Below are positions 35,183-42,332 of a stretch of DNA of 64,000 nucleotides, in pieces. Both the position numbers and the translations under genes were made by a program. Each line of letters opens with the position of its first letter. Within the stretch, counting starts at the first letter, position 1. A model generated the notes under the pieces. It was not told the DNA's origin, ran no database searches, and saw only the letters and a program-made list of their open reading frames with translations. Source of the DNA: Acidobacteriota bacterium (lineage in GTDB: Bacteria > Acidobacteriota > Terriglobia > Terriglobales > Acidobacteriaceae); assembly GCA_016196065.1 (NCBI GenBank), contig JACPYL010000025.1, positions 186,001 through 250,000 on the forward strand, read 5' to 3'.

Positions 35183-35210
35183 ATCCTACGCCTAACTGCC
35201 TTATTGTCAA
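35183..35210 (-). promoter_or_regulatory. Sigma70-type promoter of the dcw operon
   Basis: A perfect -35 TTGACA (35205-35210) and a -10 TAGGAT (35183-35188) are spaced by 16 bases on the minus strand, giving a start near 35176 and a 5' leader of about 200 bases before mraZ. No gene is seen in 35211-35491 between this and the divergent promoter. Confidence 0.75.
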
Positions 35211-35491
35211 CAAGAAAGTTTCAGCTTGAGACGCACGTAAGTGCCTGCGAGGCCAAACCGCTAGAGTTTGTAGTTGATTAAGTCGGTGACCACTAGGGGT
35301 GGGGTTTACGACTGTGGTTCTGGAAAAGCTATGTGCCTTGATGCGAGTGGTTTGGGCCGCTTCTCCTGTGGAAATTCCTTAATGTCGGGCGCTGTCACTC
35401 GGTTCCGGCGACTAGCTAGTGGCTCGAAGCCAGAAGCTCGTAGCCAATTACGAAATTAATGGCGTCGTTTTGACGAATCGAAACATCTGAT

Positions 35492-35521
35492 TTGACACAT
35501 GCTTCCCGATCTCCATAGAAT
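35492..35521 (+). promoter_or_regulatory. Sigma70-type promoter of the sulfur-assimilation operon
   Basis: TTGACA (35492-35497) and TAGAAT (35516-35521) are spaced by 18 bases on the plus strand. The start site would be near 35528, producing a leader of about 185 bases that contains the leader peptide and terminator described next. Confidence 0.7.
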
Positions 35522-35558
35522 CCGGTTCACGATGTCACGGCATTCCTCTATCTCAAGC

Positions 35559-35612
35559 ATGTGTTGTTGTTGCGTCATGGTGTCTTCTGGCGCAGGGGGA
35601 TTGCTGACTTAA
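35559..35612 (+). CDS. Cysteine-rich leader peptide (attenuator uORF)
   Basis: The 17-codon frame ATG TGT TGT TGT TGC ... TAA encodes MCCCCVMVSSGAGGLLT. Four consecutive Cys codons directly after the start, upstream of a terminator and a sulfite-reductase operon, are what an amino-acid-sensing attenuator for cysteine would need. No Shine-Dalgarno sequence is evident before the ATG and the predicted start site is about 30 bases upstream, so initiation efficiency is uncertain. Poly-cysteine leader ORFs controlling sulfur genes are known in mycobacteria, where they are leaderless. This one is in an unrelated lineage. Confidence 0.75.
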   Translation: MCCCCVMVSSGAGGLLT

Positions 35613-35682
35613 TCTAGATTCAAAATCGGCATACATAAACCCACCGCCAGCGAGGCTTAGCTGGCGGTGGGTTTTTCTTTTT
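35571..35682 (+). promoter_or_regulatory. Transcription attenuator: competing hairpins 1:2, 2:3 and 3:4
   Basis: Segment 1 (35571-35577, the last Cys codon onward) can pair with 35588-35594 (7 bp including one G-U). Segment 2 (35587-35597, CTGGCGCAGGG) can instead pair with 35640-35650 in segment 3: six pairs CTGGCG/CGCCAG, a 2x2 internal loop, then GGG/CCC. Segments 3 and 4 form the terminator stem. A ribosome stalled on the Cys codons would cover segment 1, free segment 2 and block the terminator. A ribosome reaching the stop at 35612 would cover segment 2 and let the terminator form. Confidence 0.75.
35638..35682 (+). terminator. Intrinsic terminator in the leader of the sulfite reductase operon
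   Basis: A perfect 14-bp stem (35638-35651 with 35660-35673, core CCCACCGCCAGC) with an 8-base loop is followed by TTTTT, C, TTTTT ending at 35682. It lies only 31 bases before the reductase ATG and downstream of its promoter, so it must act conditionally. Confidence 0.92.
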
Positions 35683-35713
35683 GCCGAAATCGCGGAAATA
35701 TCCGGCGGAGAAC

Positions 35714-37411
35714 ATGGCGACCAAAGAAACCAAAGCGCAACGCGTAGAACGATTGAAGAGGGAAAAGAATCCGTGGGAAGCCCTCGAAGAGATTCGCGGA
35801 TTCGCCCGGGTGGGCTTCCCGGCCATTCCACCCGAATGGCTCGGAACCTACATGCGCTGGTGGGGCGTCTATACCCAGGGCGATGGGGCCGGCGTCCTCG
35901 GCGGTGCGAATGGCGAGGGCAAGGCGCTTCCCTACTTCATGGTGCGGATTCGCATCCCGAACGGCATTTTGCGTTCGAGCCAGTTGCGTGCCATCGCCGA
36001 TCTGTCACGACGCTTTGGACGAGGCGTTGCCGACATCACTGTCCGGCAGAATTTCCAGTTGCACTGGGTAACTCCGGAAGCGTTGCCAGAAGTGCTGGAA
36101 ACTCTGCAGCAGCAGGGCCTGACCACGCTTGGCGCGTGCGGTGACGTAATCCGCAACATTACCGGCTGCCCAGTTGCCGGGCTGGATGCCGATGAAATCT
36201 GCGATCCATCGCCATTGGCGCTCGAAGCATCGCGACTGCTGGCCGGCAACGCTGAGTTCTACAACCTTCCGCGCAAATTCAAAGTTTCGCTGACCGGGTG
36301 CCGCGACTGGTGCTCGTATCCCGAAATCAACGACGTAGGGCTGACGGCAGTCACGCGGCAGTTTCGCGGGCAGACTGAGACAGGCTTTTCCTTGCGAGTT
36401 GCGGGCGGCCTGTCTACCGATCCGCACCTGGCGGTTCGCCTCAATGCGTTTGTACGATGGAACCAGGTCATCGATACGATTCGCGGCGTTGCAGAACTCT
36501 TCCGCACTGCCGACGGCTTACGCGAACACCGCGAACGGGCGCGACTGAAATTCCTATTTCTGCGCGAAGGTTGGACGGCCGAGACTTTTCAAACAGAACT
36601 GGAACGCGTCGTTGGCTTTAAGTTCGATCCTGCGGAGCAGGAACTTGCGCCGCACGATATCTATCGCGACCACATCGGGATTCATCCGCAGAAACAGGAA
36701 GGCCTGTCGTTCGTGGGTGCAGCAGTAGTCCGCGGACGGGTCAGTGCGGATCAGTTGCAGGCCGTCGCCGAACTTTCTGAACGGTTTGGCTCAGGCGACC
36801 TGCGCACCACCGTGATGCAGAACCTGCTGGTCGTGAACGTTCCCCACCACAATACTTCATCGCTGGCGAAGGAATTGACCGATCTCGGATTTCCAGTACA
36901 GGCTTCGCCCTTCGTCCGGGGAGCGATCGCGTGCAGTGGAACCGAATTCTGCAAACTGGCAATTACCGAGACGAAAGGATTCTCACGCTGGCTGACCGAA
37001 GAACTCGACGACCGACTGCCGGGATTCGATCAGGAACTGAAGCTCCACGTCACCGGCTGCCCCAACAGTTGCGGGCAACATTGGATTGCCGACATCGGCC
37101 TCGAAGGAAAGAAGATCAAATCAAACGGTGCGCTCGTTGACGCCTACTACTTCTGCCTGGGCGGATCGGTAGGCGCGTTGCAATCCATTGCACGTCCCGT
37201 TGGATATCGCTGCTCGGCGCAGGAAGTTCCGGAGGCTATTGAGCGGTTGCTGCGGCAATATCGCGTTACACGCGAGCCGGGAGAAAATCTGCGCCGCTAT
37301 TTTGCGCGGCACAGCAACGAAGAACTTCGACAATTTCTGGCCGGACAGCAAGTCGACCCCGTAGAGCGGGATTTGCCGGCCGCTGCGGCGCCGCACACGG
37401 TGGAAGGTTAA
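35714..37411 (+). CDS. Ferredoxin-type sulfite/nitrite reductase (siroheme and [4Fe-4S])
   Basis: The product has 565 residues from the ATG at 35714, with GGAG just upstream. It has two ferredoxin-like and two siroheme half-domains. The cluster ligands are Cys 407 and 413 (CSGTEFC) and Cys 449 and 453 (GCPNSCGQHW). The N-terminal half contains ITVRQNFQLHWV, and the first repeat has GCRDWCSYPEI. It catalyses six-electron reduction of sulfite to sulfide (or nitrite to ammonia) in the cytoplasm. Next to siroheme genes and cysH, and behind a Cys leader peptide, sulfite is the likely substrate. Confidence 0.92.
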   Translation: MATKETKAQRVERLKREKNPWEALEEIRGFARVGFPAIPPEWLGTYMRWWGVYTQGDGAGVLGGANGEGKALPYFMVRIRIPNGILRSSQLRAIADLSRRFGRGVADITVRQNFQLHWVTPEALPEVLETLQQQGLTTLGACGDVIRNITGCPVAGLDADEICDPSPLALEASRLLAGNAEFYNLPRKFKVSLTGCRDWCSYPEINDVGLTAVTRQFRGQTETGFSLRVAGGLSTDPHLAVRLNAFVRWNQVIDTIRGVAELFRTADGLREHRERARLKFLFLREGWTAETFQTELERVVGFKFDPAEQELAPHDIYRDHIGIHPQKQEGLSFVGAAVVRGRVSADQLQAVAELSERFGSGDLRTTVMQNLLVVNVPHHNTSSLAKELTDLGFPVQASPFVRGAIACSGTEFCKLAITETKGFSRWLTEELDDRLPGFDQELKLHVTGCPNSCGQHWIADIGLEGKKIKSNGALVDAYYFCLGGSVGALQSIARPVGYRCSAQEVPEAIERLLRQYRVTREPGENLRRYFARHSNEELRQFLAGQQVDPVERDLPAAAAPHTVEG

Positions 37412-37414
37412 GGA

Positions 37415-38047
37415 ATGAGCAACGCATCTCTATTTCCGATGTTCCTCAAGCTTGAGGGACGCACCTGCCTGGTCCTGGGAGCAGGCAGCGTTGGGGAGCA
37501 GAAGATTCGCAGCCTGTTTGAGTGCGGAGCGCATATCTGCGTCGTCGCAACCTGGGCCACAGGCGCGGTGAAACAGTGGGCACAGCAACAGAAGCTGACA
37601 TTGATCGAGCGTGAATACGAACCTGGCGATCTTGACGATGCATACCTGGTGATTGCAGCTACCTCGGACGTTGCCGTGAACCATGCCATCTACCGTGAAG
37701 CACAGGCGCGTGGAATCCTGTGCAACGTAGTCGACGATCCGCCGTATTGCGACTTCTACTATGGCGCGCTGGTCCGTCGCGGACACCTGCAGATCTCAAT
37801 CTCCACCAATGGCCTGAGTCCCGCGCTCGCGCAACGGATCCGCAAACAATTCGAGGAAGACTTTCCACCGGTCTATGGGCAGTGGCTGGAAGAACTGGGC
37901 TGCAAGCGGGAAGCGTTGTTCCGCGCGGGAGGAGATCCGGAGGAGCGGAAGCAAACCCTACACCGGCTGGCAACGCACGAAGCGTTCTTGGAATTTGAGA
38001 GCAGTCAACTTACATCGATCTCTGAATCAGGAAAGGAAGTTTTGTGA
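37415..38047 (+). CDS. Precorrin-2 dehydrogenase / sirohydrochlorin ferrochelatase (CysG N-domain, Met8 type)
   Basis: The product has 210 residues. It has an NAD-binding Rossmann motif VLGAGSVGEQKIRSLFECG, the family-typical LVIAATSDVAVNHAIYREA, CNVVDDPPYCDFYYGALVRRGHLQISISTNGLSPALA, and a helical C-terminus. It oxidises precorrin-2 and inserts iron to make siroheme, the cofactor of the reductase encoded just upstream. The gene starts three bases after the reductase stop and overlaps cobA by four bases. Confidence 0.92.
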   Translation: MSNASLFPMFLKLEGRTCLVLGAGSVGEQKIRSLFECGAHICVVATWATGAVKQWAQQQKLTLIEREYEPGDLDDAYLVIAATSDVAVNHAIYREAQARGILCNVVDDPPYCDFYYGALVRRGHLQISISTNGLSPALAQRIRKQFEEDFPPVYGQWLEELGCKREALFRAGGDPEERKQTLHRLATHEAFLEFESSQLTSISESGKEVL

Positions 38048-38838
38048 AGGGAAAAGTCTATCTGGTTGGAGCGGGCCCCGGCGATCCGGAGTTGCTCACG
38101 CTCAAAGCATTGCGGTTGCTGCGTCAAGCGGACGCAGTCCTGCACGACGATCTAGTATCGCCTGAGATCCTGACACTCGTATCCAGAAATGCCCAACTTC
38201 ACGACGTGGGGAAGCGCGCCGGAAGGAAGAGCACGCATCAGGAAGAAATCCATTTTCTGATGATTGAACTCGCCCGGCAGGGACTTCAGGTCGTGCGCTT
38301 GAAGGGTGGCGATCCGCTGGTGTTCGGGCGCGCCGGAGAAGAAATGCAGGCGCTTCGACGCGCCGGGATCGAATTTGAAGTCGTGCCCGGCGTAACGTCG
38401 GCATTGGCAGCCGCGGCTTCGGTGGAGATTCCGCTAACGCTTCGCAAGACAGCTTCCTCGTTGCTGATCATGACCGGACAATTCGCCGACGACCGCGACG
38501 TTCCCGATTTGCGCCCGCTCATCGCGTCCGGCACGACGATCGCTTTGTATATGCCGGGATCGAATCCGCGAGCAACGGTCGAACAACTAGGCGCTGCGGG
38601 AATTCCGGTGCATACGCCTTGCGCCCTGATTTCACGAGCCAGTACGAAGGCACAACGAACCACAGTGACGACGCTCGAAAAACTGCCCTCCATCGGCGGG
38701 CATGCCAAGCCTGCTCTGCTGATTCTGGGTGACGTGGTTCGGCTCGCGAAACGTCAGCCGAATGTGTTCGAGACTCTTGGCTCGGAATTGATGCCAGCAC
38801 TCTCTGCTCCGGAACGCGCGGAGGCCAACCGTGCCTGA
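38044..38838 (+). CDS. cobA: Uroporphyrinogen-III C-methyltransferase
   Basis: The product has 264 residues, GTG start overlapping the previous stop (GTGA). SUMT motifs are VYLVGAGPGDPELLTLKAL, DDLVSPEIL, VVRLKGGDPLVFGRAGEE, GVTSALAAAASVEIPLTLR and ALYMPG. It makes precorrin-2 from uroporphyrinogen III with SAM, the first step to siroheme, complementing the preceding dehydrogenase/chelatase. Together they replace a fused CysG. Confidence 0.95.
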   Translation: MKGKVYLVGAGPGDPELLTLKALRLLRQADAVLHDDLVSPEILTLVSRNAQLHDVGKRAGRKSTHQEEIHFLMIELARQGLQVVRLKGGDPLVFGRAGEEMQALRRAGIEFEVVPGVTSALAAAASVEIPLTLRKTASSLLIMTGQFADDRDVPDLRPLIASGTTIALYMPGSNPRATVEQLGAAGIPVHTPCALISRASTKAQRTTVTTLEKLPSIGGHAKPALLILGDVVRLAKRQPNVFETLGSELMPALSAPERAEANRA

Positions 38839-39556
38839 TTTGAGCTGGTTGACCGTGACGCAGGCATTTGCCGAATCGTGGGGGGCCGAAGAAATCCTCG
38901 ATTGGGCGTTGCATCGCTTCGACGGCCAGATCGCGATGGCATCCGGCTTTGGCCCGGAAGGACTCACCCTCATTGACATGGCCGCCCGCCTGCGTCCGGA
39001 TATCCGTGTCTTCACAATCGACACCGGCGTACTGTTTCCGGAAACCTACGATCTCATGAAAAAGATCGAGCAACGGTACGGCATTCAAGTAGAACGAGTG
39101 CAGCCGAAGCTCAGCATCGAAGGGCAGGAACGCGAGCACGGCGCGGCACTCTGGCTCCGCACACCCGATCGTTGCTGCTACATGCGCAAGGTCGAGCCGT
39201 TGCGGGCGAAGCTTTCTACGCTTGGCGCATGGATCGCTGCCATTCGTCGCGACCAGACGCCCGACCGTGCGCACGCACAGAAAATCGAGTGGGACACCAA
39301 GTTCGGACTGGTAAAGATCAATCCACTCTGCGATTGGACCAACGATATGGTGTGGGATTACATCCGCGATAACGATATCCCATATAACCCGCTGCACGAC
39401 GAGGGATATCCGAGCATTGGCTGCGCTCCTTGCACGCGCCCGGTTGCAATCGGGGAAGACCCGCGCGCCGGCCGTTGGGCGGGATTCGCCAAGACCGAAT
39501 GCGGATTGCATCAACGTGTTCCGCTGCTGGGGGCGCTACCAGTAATTCAGGAGTAG
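38831..39556 (+). CDS. cysH: Phosphoadenylyl/adenylyl-sulfate reductase CysH
   Basis: The product has 241 residues, GTG start, overlapping cobA by 8 bases. The PP-loop-like ASGFGPEGLTLIDM, TIDTGVLFPETY and AIRRDQTPDRAHA are present. Cys 115-116 (RCCYMRK) and Cys 198 and 201 (GCAPC) form the [4Fe-4S] site found in APS-preferring reductases. The redox-active Cys 224 lies in TECGLH. It reduces APS to sulfite, feeding the reductase. It is the last gene of the operon; sulfate adenylyltransferase genes are not in the window. Confidence 0.94.
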   Translation: MPDLSWLTVTQAFAESWGAEEILDWALHRFDGQIAMASGFGPEGLTLIDMAARLRPDIRVFTIDTGVLFPETYDLMKKIEQRYGIQVERVQPKLSIEGQEREHGAALWLRTPDRCCYMRKVEPLRAKLSTLGAWIAAIRRDQTPDRAHAQKIEWDTKFGLVKINPLCDWTNDMVWDYIRDNDIPYNPLHDEGYPSIGCAPCTRPVAIGEDPRAGRWAGFAKTECGLHQRVPLLGALPVIQE

Positions 39557-39563
39557 CAAAGTC

Positions 39564-40520
39564 TCATGCAATGCCGGCCCGCTGCCGCACGTCCTGCGAA
39601 ATATTTGCGCCGCTGACGAGCAGCACGGTAGACCCGCTGCGCACAGGGCTGGCGAGGAATGCCGCGGTGGCAGCAGCTCCGGCGGGCTCGGCGATGATTT
39701 TTTCTTCTTCATACAAGTAGCGGATTGCTCCCAACATCTGCTCTTCGCTGACCAGTACGACGTCATCCACGAGTTCGCGGATCATCGCCACGTTTTCCGC
39801 CTCCGGAGTCCGCGTCGCAAGGCCGTCAGCGCACGTATCGCAAGTATCTGTCGGAACAACGATTCCCTGCTTCCATGAAAGATAGTAGGAAGGCGCACGC
39901 TCGGCCTGCACGCCCACGATTCTCACTTCCGAAATAAGTTGTTTCGCAGCCGCAGCCAGACCGCGGATCAAGGCCGTGTCTCCCATCGGAACGTAAATCG
40001 TGGCAGCCTGCGGAACTTGTTGCGCGATCTCAAAACCGATCGTCGCAGGTCCGGCCGGCAGGTCTGGATCGGTCGCATCGTTCAGGAAATAGACGCCAGG
40101 ACGGCGCGAGTATTCGGCGGCGTCCTGGAAAGCTTGAGCAAGGTCCCCGGCACCAGTTTCGACAATCTTCGCGCTGATGTCACGGATTTTGCCGCGTTTA
40201 ACCGGATTCGGATTCGCAGGCAGAAAGATCGTTGCCGGCACGCCCAGGACCTTGGCAGCATAAGCGACCGCCGCGCCGTGGTTTCCGGTGCTCGACGCCG
40301 TTACTTCTGTGATCTTTCTCCGCTTGAGATTGGTCGCCAGCGCATAGATTGCACCGCGCGGCTTGAACGATCCCGTTGGTAGTTCGATTTCCAGTTTCAG
40401 GTAAACCGGTGAGCCATCGCGCGCAAGCGAAGGTGCAGAGACGGTTCTCGTCACCGGCAGAAATGGCGCGAGCAATTCTGCAGCATGGCGTATTGTGGGA
40501 AGGTCGGGTCTAAACAGCAT
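39564..40520 (-). CDS. PLP-dependent threonine/serine dehydratase family enzyme
   Basis: The product has 318 residues. This fold-type II PLP enzyme carries the Lys Schiff-base motif PTGSFKPRGA, the substrate loop SSTGNHGAAVAYAA, the phosphate-binding GDTALIRGLAAA and the C-terminal AEPAGAAATAAFLA. Its length without a regulatory ACT domain matches catabolic threonine/serine dehydratases or threo-hydroxyaspartate ammonia-lyase; the exact substrate cannot be decided. It is convergent with cysH, 7 bases apart. Confidence 0.88.
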   Translation of the reverse strand: MLFRPDLPTIRHAAELLAPFLPVTRTVSAPSLARDGSPVYLKLEIELPTGSFKPRGAIYALATNLKRRKITEVTASSTGNHGAAVAYAAKVLGVPATIFLPANPNPVKRGKIRDISAKIVETGAGDLAQAFQDAAEYSRRPGVYFLNDATDPDLPAGPATIGFEIAQQVPQAATIYVPMGDTALIRGLAAAAKQLISEVRIVGVQAERAPSYYLSWKQGIVVPTDTCDTCADGLATRTPEAENVAMIRELVDDVVLVSEEQMLGAIRYLYEEEKIIAEPAGAAATAAFLASPVRSGSTVLLVSGANISQDVRQRAGIA

Positions 40521-40594
40521 TTTGCGAATGTAAACGCAGGCATGAATTCGAGCAATGTTTTATCCGTGTTCAAGCTTCCGAGCCTGAGAGGACC

Positions 40595-41095
40595 ATGGCA
40601 TACACCGCAGCTTTCGAGCAATGGATTCCGCTTCCGTTGGAACGCATATTCGATTTCTTTGGCAATCCGGAGAACCTGCCTCGCATCATGCCACCGTGGA
40701 TGCAAGTGCGAGTCGACCAGAGCGTATTGGTGCAGCCCCCCGATGCGCCCATGGATAAGAGATTTGCAGGAACTGGATCAGTGGTCACTGTATCTTTTCG
40801 TCCATTTCCACTTCTCCCGTTTCGCGTGCGGTCGGAAGCAAAGATCGTCAGTTTTGCGATGAATCATTTTTTTGAGGATGCGCACTCTGATCCGCTCTTT
40901 AAGAGCTGGAACCATCGCCACGAGTTCGTAGCTCAGGACCGGAACCATGTGGGAGGGACGATTGCTCGCGATGTCATTACGTACGAACTCAGATTCGGGC
41001 TGCTCTCGCCGGTTGTGAATCTGCTCTTCGTCGCACCACAGATGCGACGCACGTTCGAGTACCGGCAGCAAGCGGTCGAGCGCCTTCTCGCCTGA
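40595..41095 (+). CDS. SRPBCC (START-like) family protein
   Basis: The product has 166 residues, with AGAGGA before the ATG. The pattern FEQWIPLPLERIFDFFGNPENLPRIMPPWM, a central DDLC-free sheet (VVTVSFRPFPLLPFRVRSEA), and a long C-terminal helix ending FEYRQQAVERLL fit the ligand-binding helix-grip fold. This type is often annotated as cyclase/dehydrase or CDP-paratose-epimerase-linked. It is divergent from the dehydratase gene. The ligand is unknown. Confidence 0.8.
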   Translation: MAYTAAFEQWIPLPLERIFDFFGNPENLPRIMPPWMQVRVDQSVLVQPPDAPMDKRFAGTGSVVTVSFRPFPLLPFRVRSEAKIVSFAMNHFFEDAHSDPLFKSWNHRHEFVAQDRNHVGGTIARDVITYELRFGLLSPVVNLLFVAPQMRRTFEYRQQAVERLLA

Positions 41096-41181
41096 GGCAG
41101 GTGCGTACAAGGTAAGTCACAAAATCCGCGCATCAGAGTACACTTGTGCCGACTTGACGCACGTTTACGAAAGGACACCAA

Positions 41182-41607
41182 ATGAAGATGAATACAAGTC
41201 GGATATGGCTTGGCGGCATTGCCGGGGGCGTCGTGTGGTCGATCTGGAGTTACCTGATCGGGATGAAACTCGCACCGTTTTATGTGGCAGAGCAAGCCAA
41301 GGGCTTTCTCCTGCCGCAACCTCGGTATCCTTTGTTTATCGCCCAATGGCTGTTGCTCACCCTTGTGATATCGATCCTCGCGGCACATCTGTATGCCTGG
41401 AGCCGGGCAAGTGCGGGCGCCGGACCGAGAACCGCGCTCCGGATCGGAATGATCGTCGGATTCTTTGCCGGAGTGCCGAGTAACTTCGCGCAGGCGGCAT
41501 GGTCCCCGGTCAGTCGATTCCTTCCCTTGGGATGGATGCTTGATTTATGGGGCGGCGCGATCCTGGCGACGCTGGTCGCAGGTTGGCTCTACAAAGAGAA
41601 AGCGTAA
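41182..41607 (+). CDS. Four-helix inner-membrane protein of unknown function
   Basis: The product has 141 residues with four predicted membrane helices (about 8-28, 52-72, 85-102, 112-135). Gly-rich helix faces (WLGGIAGGVVWSIWSYLIG) and a conserved-looking PSNFAQAAW loop are visible. No family is recognised with confidence. An AAAGGAC lies before the ATG. It stands alone after the SRPBCC gene. Confidence 0.7.
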   Translation: MKMNTSRIWLGGIAGGVVWSIWSYLIGMKLAPFYVAEQAKGFLLPQPRYPLFIAQWLLLTLVISILAAHLYAWSRASAGAGPRTALRIGMIVGFFAGVPSNFAQAAWSPVSRFLPLGWMLDLWGGAILATLVAGWLYKEKA

Positions 41608-41686
41608 CGCTGGAATCTCTGCGATGGGCTGTTGATTGCCAAAGACAAAATCCTTAATCATCTCCAGCCCATCGCCAATCATTTTT

Positions 41687-42022
41687 CTAACGGGACGGTT
41701 CGACAAATACAGCCGTTCCGTATGCCAATACTTCCGTGACGCCCTGCATCACTTCGGTTGCATCATAGCGCGCGCCTACCACGGCGTTACCGCCCATTTC
41801 CGCTGCGTGTTGCAGCATCAGGTCGAAGGCTTCCGAGCGCGTCTTCTCGCACAGGTTCGTCAGAAGAGTGATATTTCCGCCGACCAGGGTCTGGAGCCCG
41901 GCGCCGATGGTACCGAAAATAGAGCGCGACCGAACCACGATGCCGCGGACCACCCCGAGCGTGCGTGTGACGCGATATCCATCCAGTTCGAACTGCGTTG
42001 TCACCATGTTGTGCGCGACCAT
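41687..42022 (-). CDS. YbjQ/UPF0145 family protein
   Basis: The product has 111 residues. The family core is intact: [42 protein letters not shown], a helix with [26 protein letters not shown], and the final strand [11 protein letters not shown]. These proteins form pentameric rings of dodecin-like fold; their function is unknown and a heavy-metal-binding role has been suggested by annotation only. It is followed on the same strand by no close gene. Confidence 0.9.
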   Translation of the reverse strand: MVAHNMVTTQFELDGYRVTRTLGVVRGIVVRSRSIFGTIGAGLQTLVGGNITLLTNLCEKTRSEAFDLMLQHAAEMGGNAVVGARYDATEVMQGVTEVLAYGTAVFVEPSR

Positions 42023-42069
42023 TCGGCCTCCTGCGGAATTTATAGAGATGGATTGCTAAGGCAAACTCT

Positions 42070-42249
42070 TTATTCCAGTTCCGCACTCATCATAAACTCG
42101 CCGTCCTCCCGATTCCAAGTAACCAGGAGCACGTTCGGCTTGCAGCAAACCTGACAGTCTTCCACGTAGCGCTGGCGGGAACCGGCAGAAGTATCAATTG
42201 TCGTCTCGTTCCACTCGCCACAGCTCGCGCATTGATAGCCGGACAACAT
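42070..42249 (-). CDS. CPXCG-motif cysteine-rich small protein
   Basis: The product has 59 residues and is easily missed. Two CxxC-type pairs are seen: QCASCGEWNET near the start and EDCQVCCKPNVLLV in the middle, matching the small CPXCG Cys-rich family (zinc-ribbon-like). It begins MLSGYQCASCG and ends MMSAELE. A GGAG lies just before the ATG. It is divergent from the M24 peptidase gene. Its function is unknown. Confidence 0.85.
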   Translation of the reverse strand: MLSGYQCASCGEWNETTIDTSAGSRQRYVEDCQVCCKPNVLLVTWNREDGEFMMSAELE

Positions 42250-42332
42250 GCTCCGATTCTAAAGTGTTCTCCGGGTCCGCTGCCGCACGGGACTTCTCTA
42301 TAATGGGTGCGCTCTTTACCCGGAGGCTTCTA

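Noticed and set aside
35528-35690. A SAM or other metabolite riboswitch in the sulfite reductase leader
   Set aside because: No SAM-type conserved core was seen, and the terminator alternatives are fully explained by the Cys leader peptide model.
38519-39514. 331-codon open frame on the minus strand opposite cobA and cysH
   Set aside because: CobA and CysH are clearly real and overlapping; this frame has no conserved motif or ribosome-binding site.
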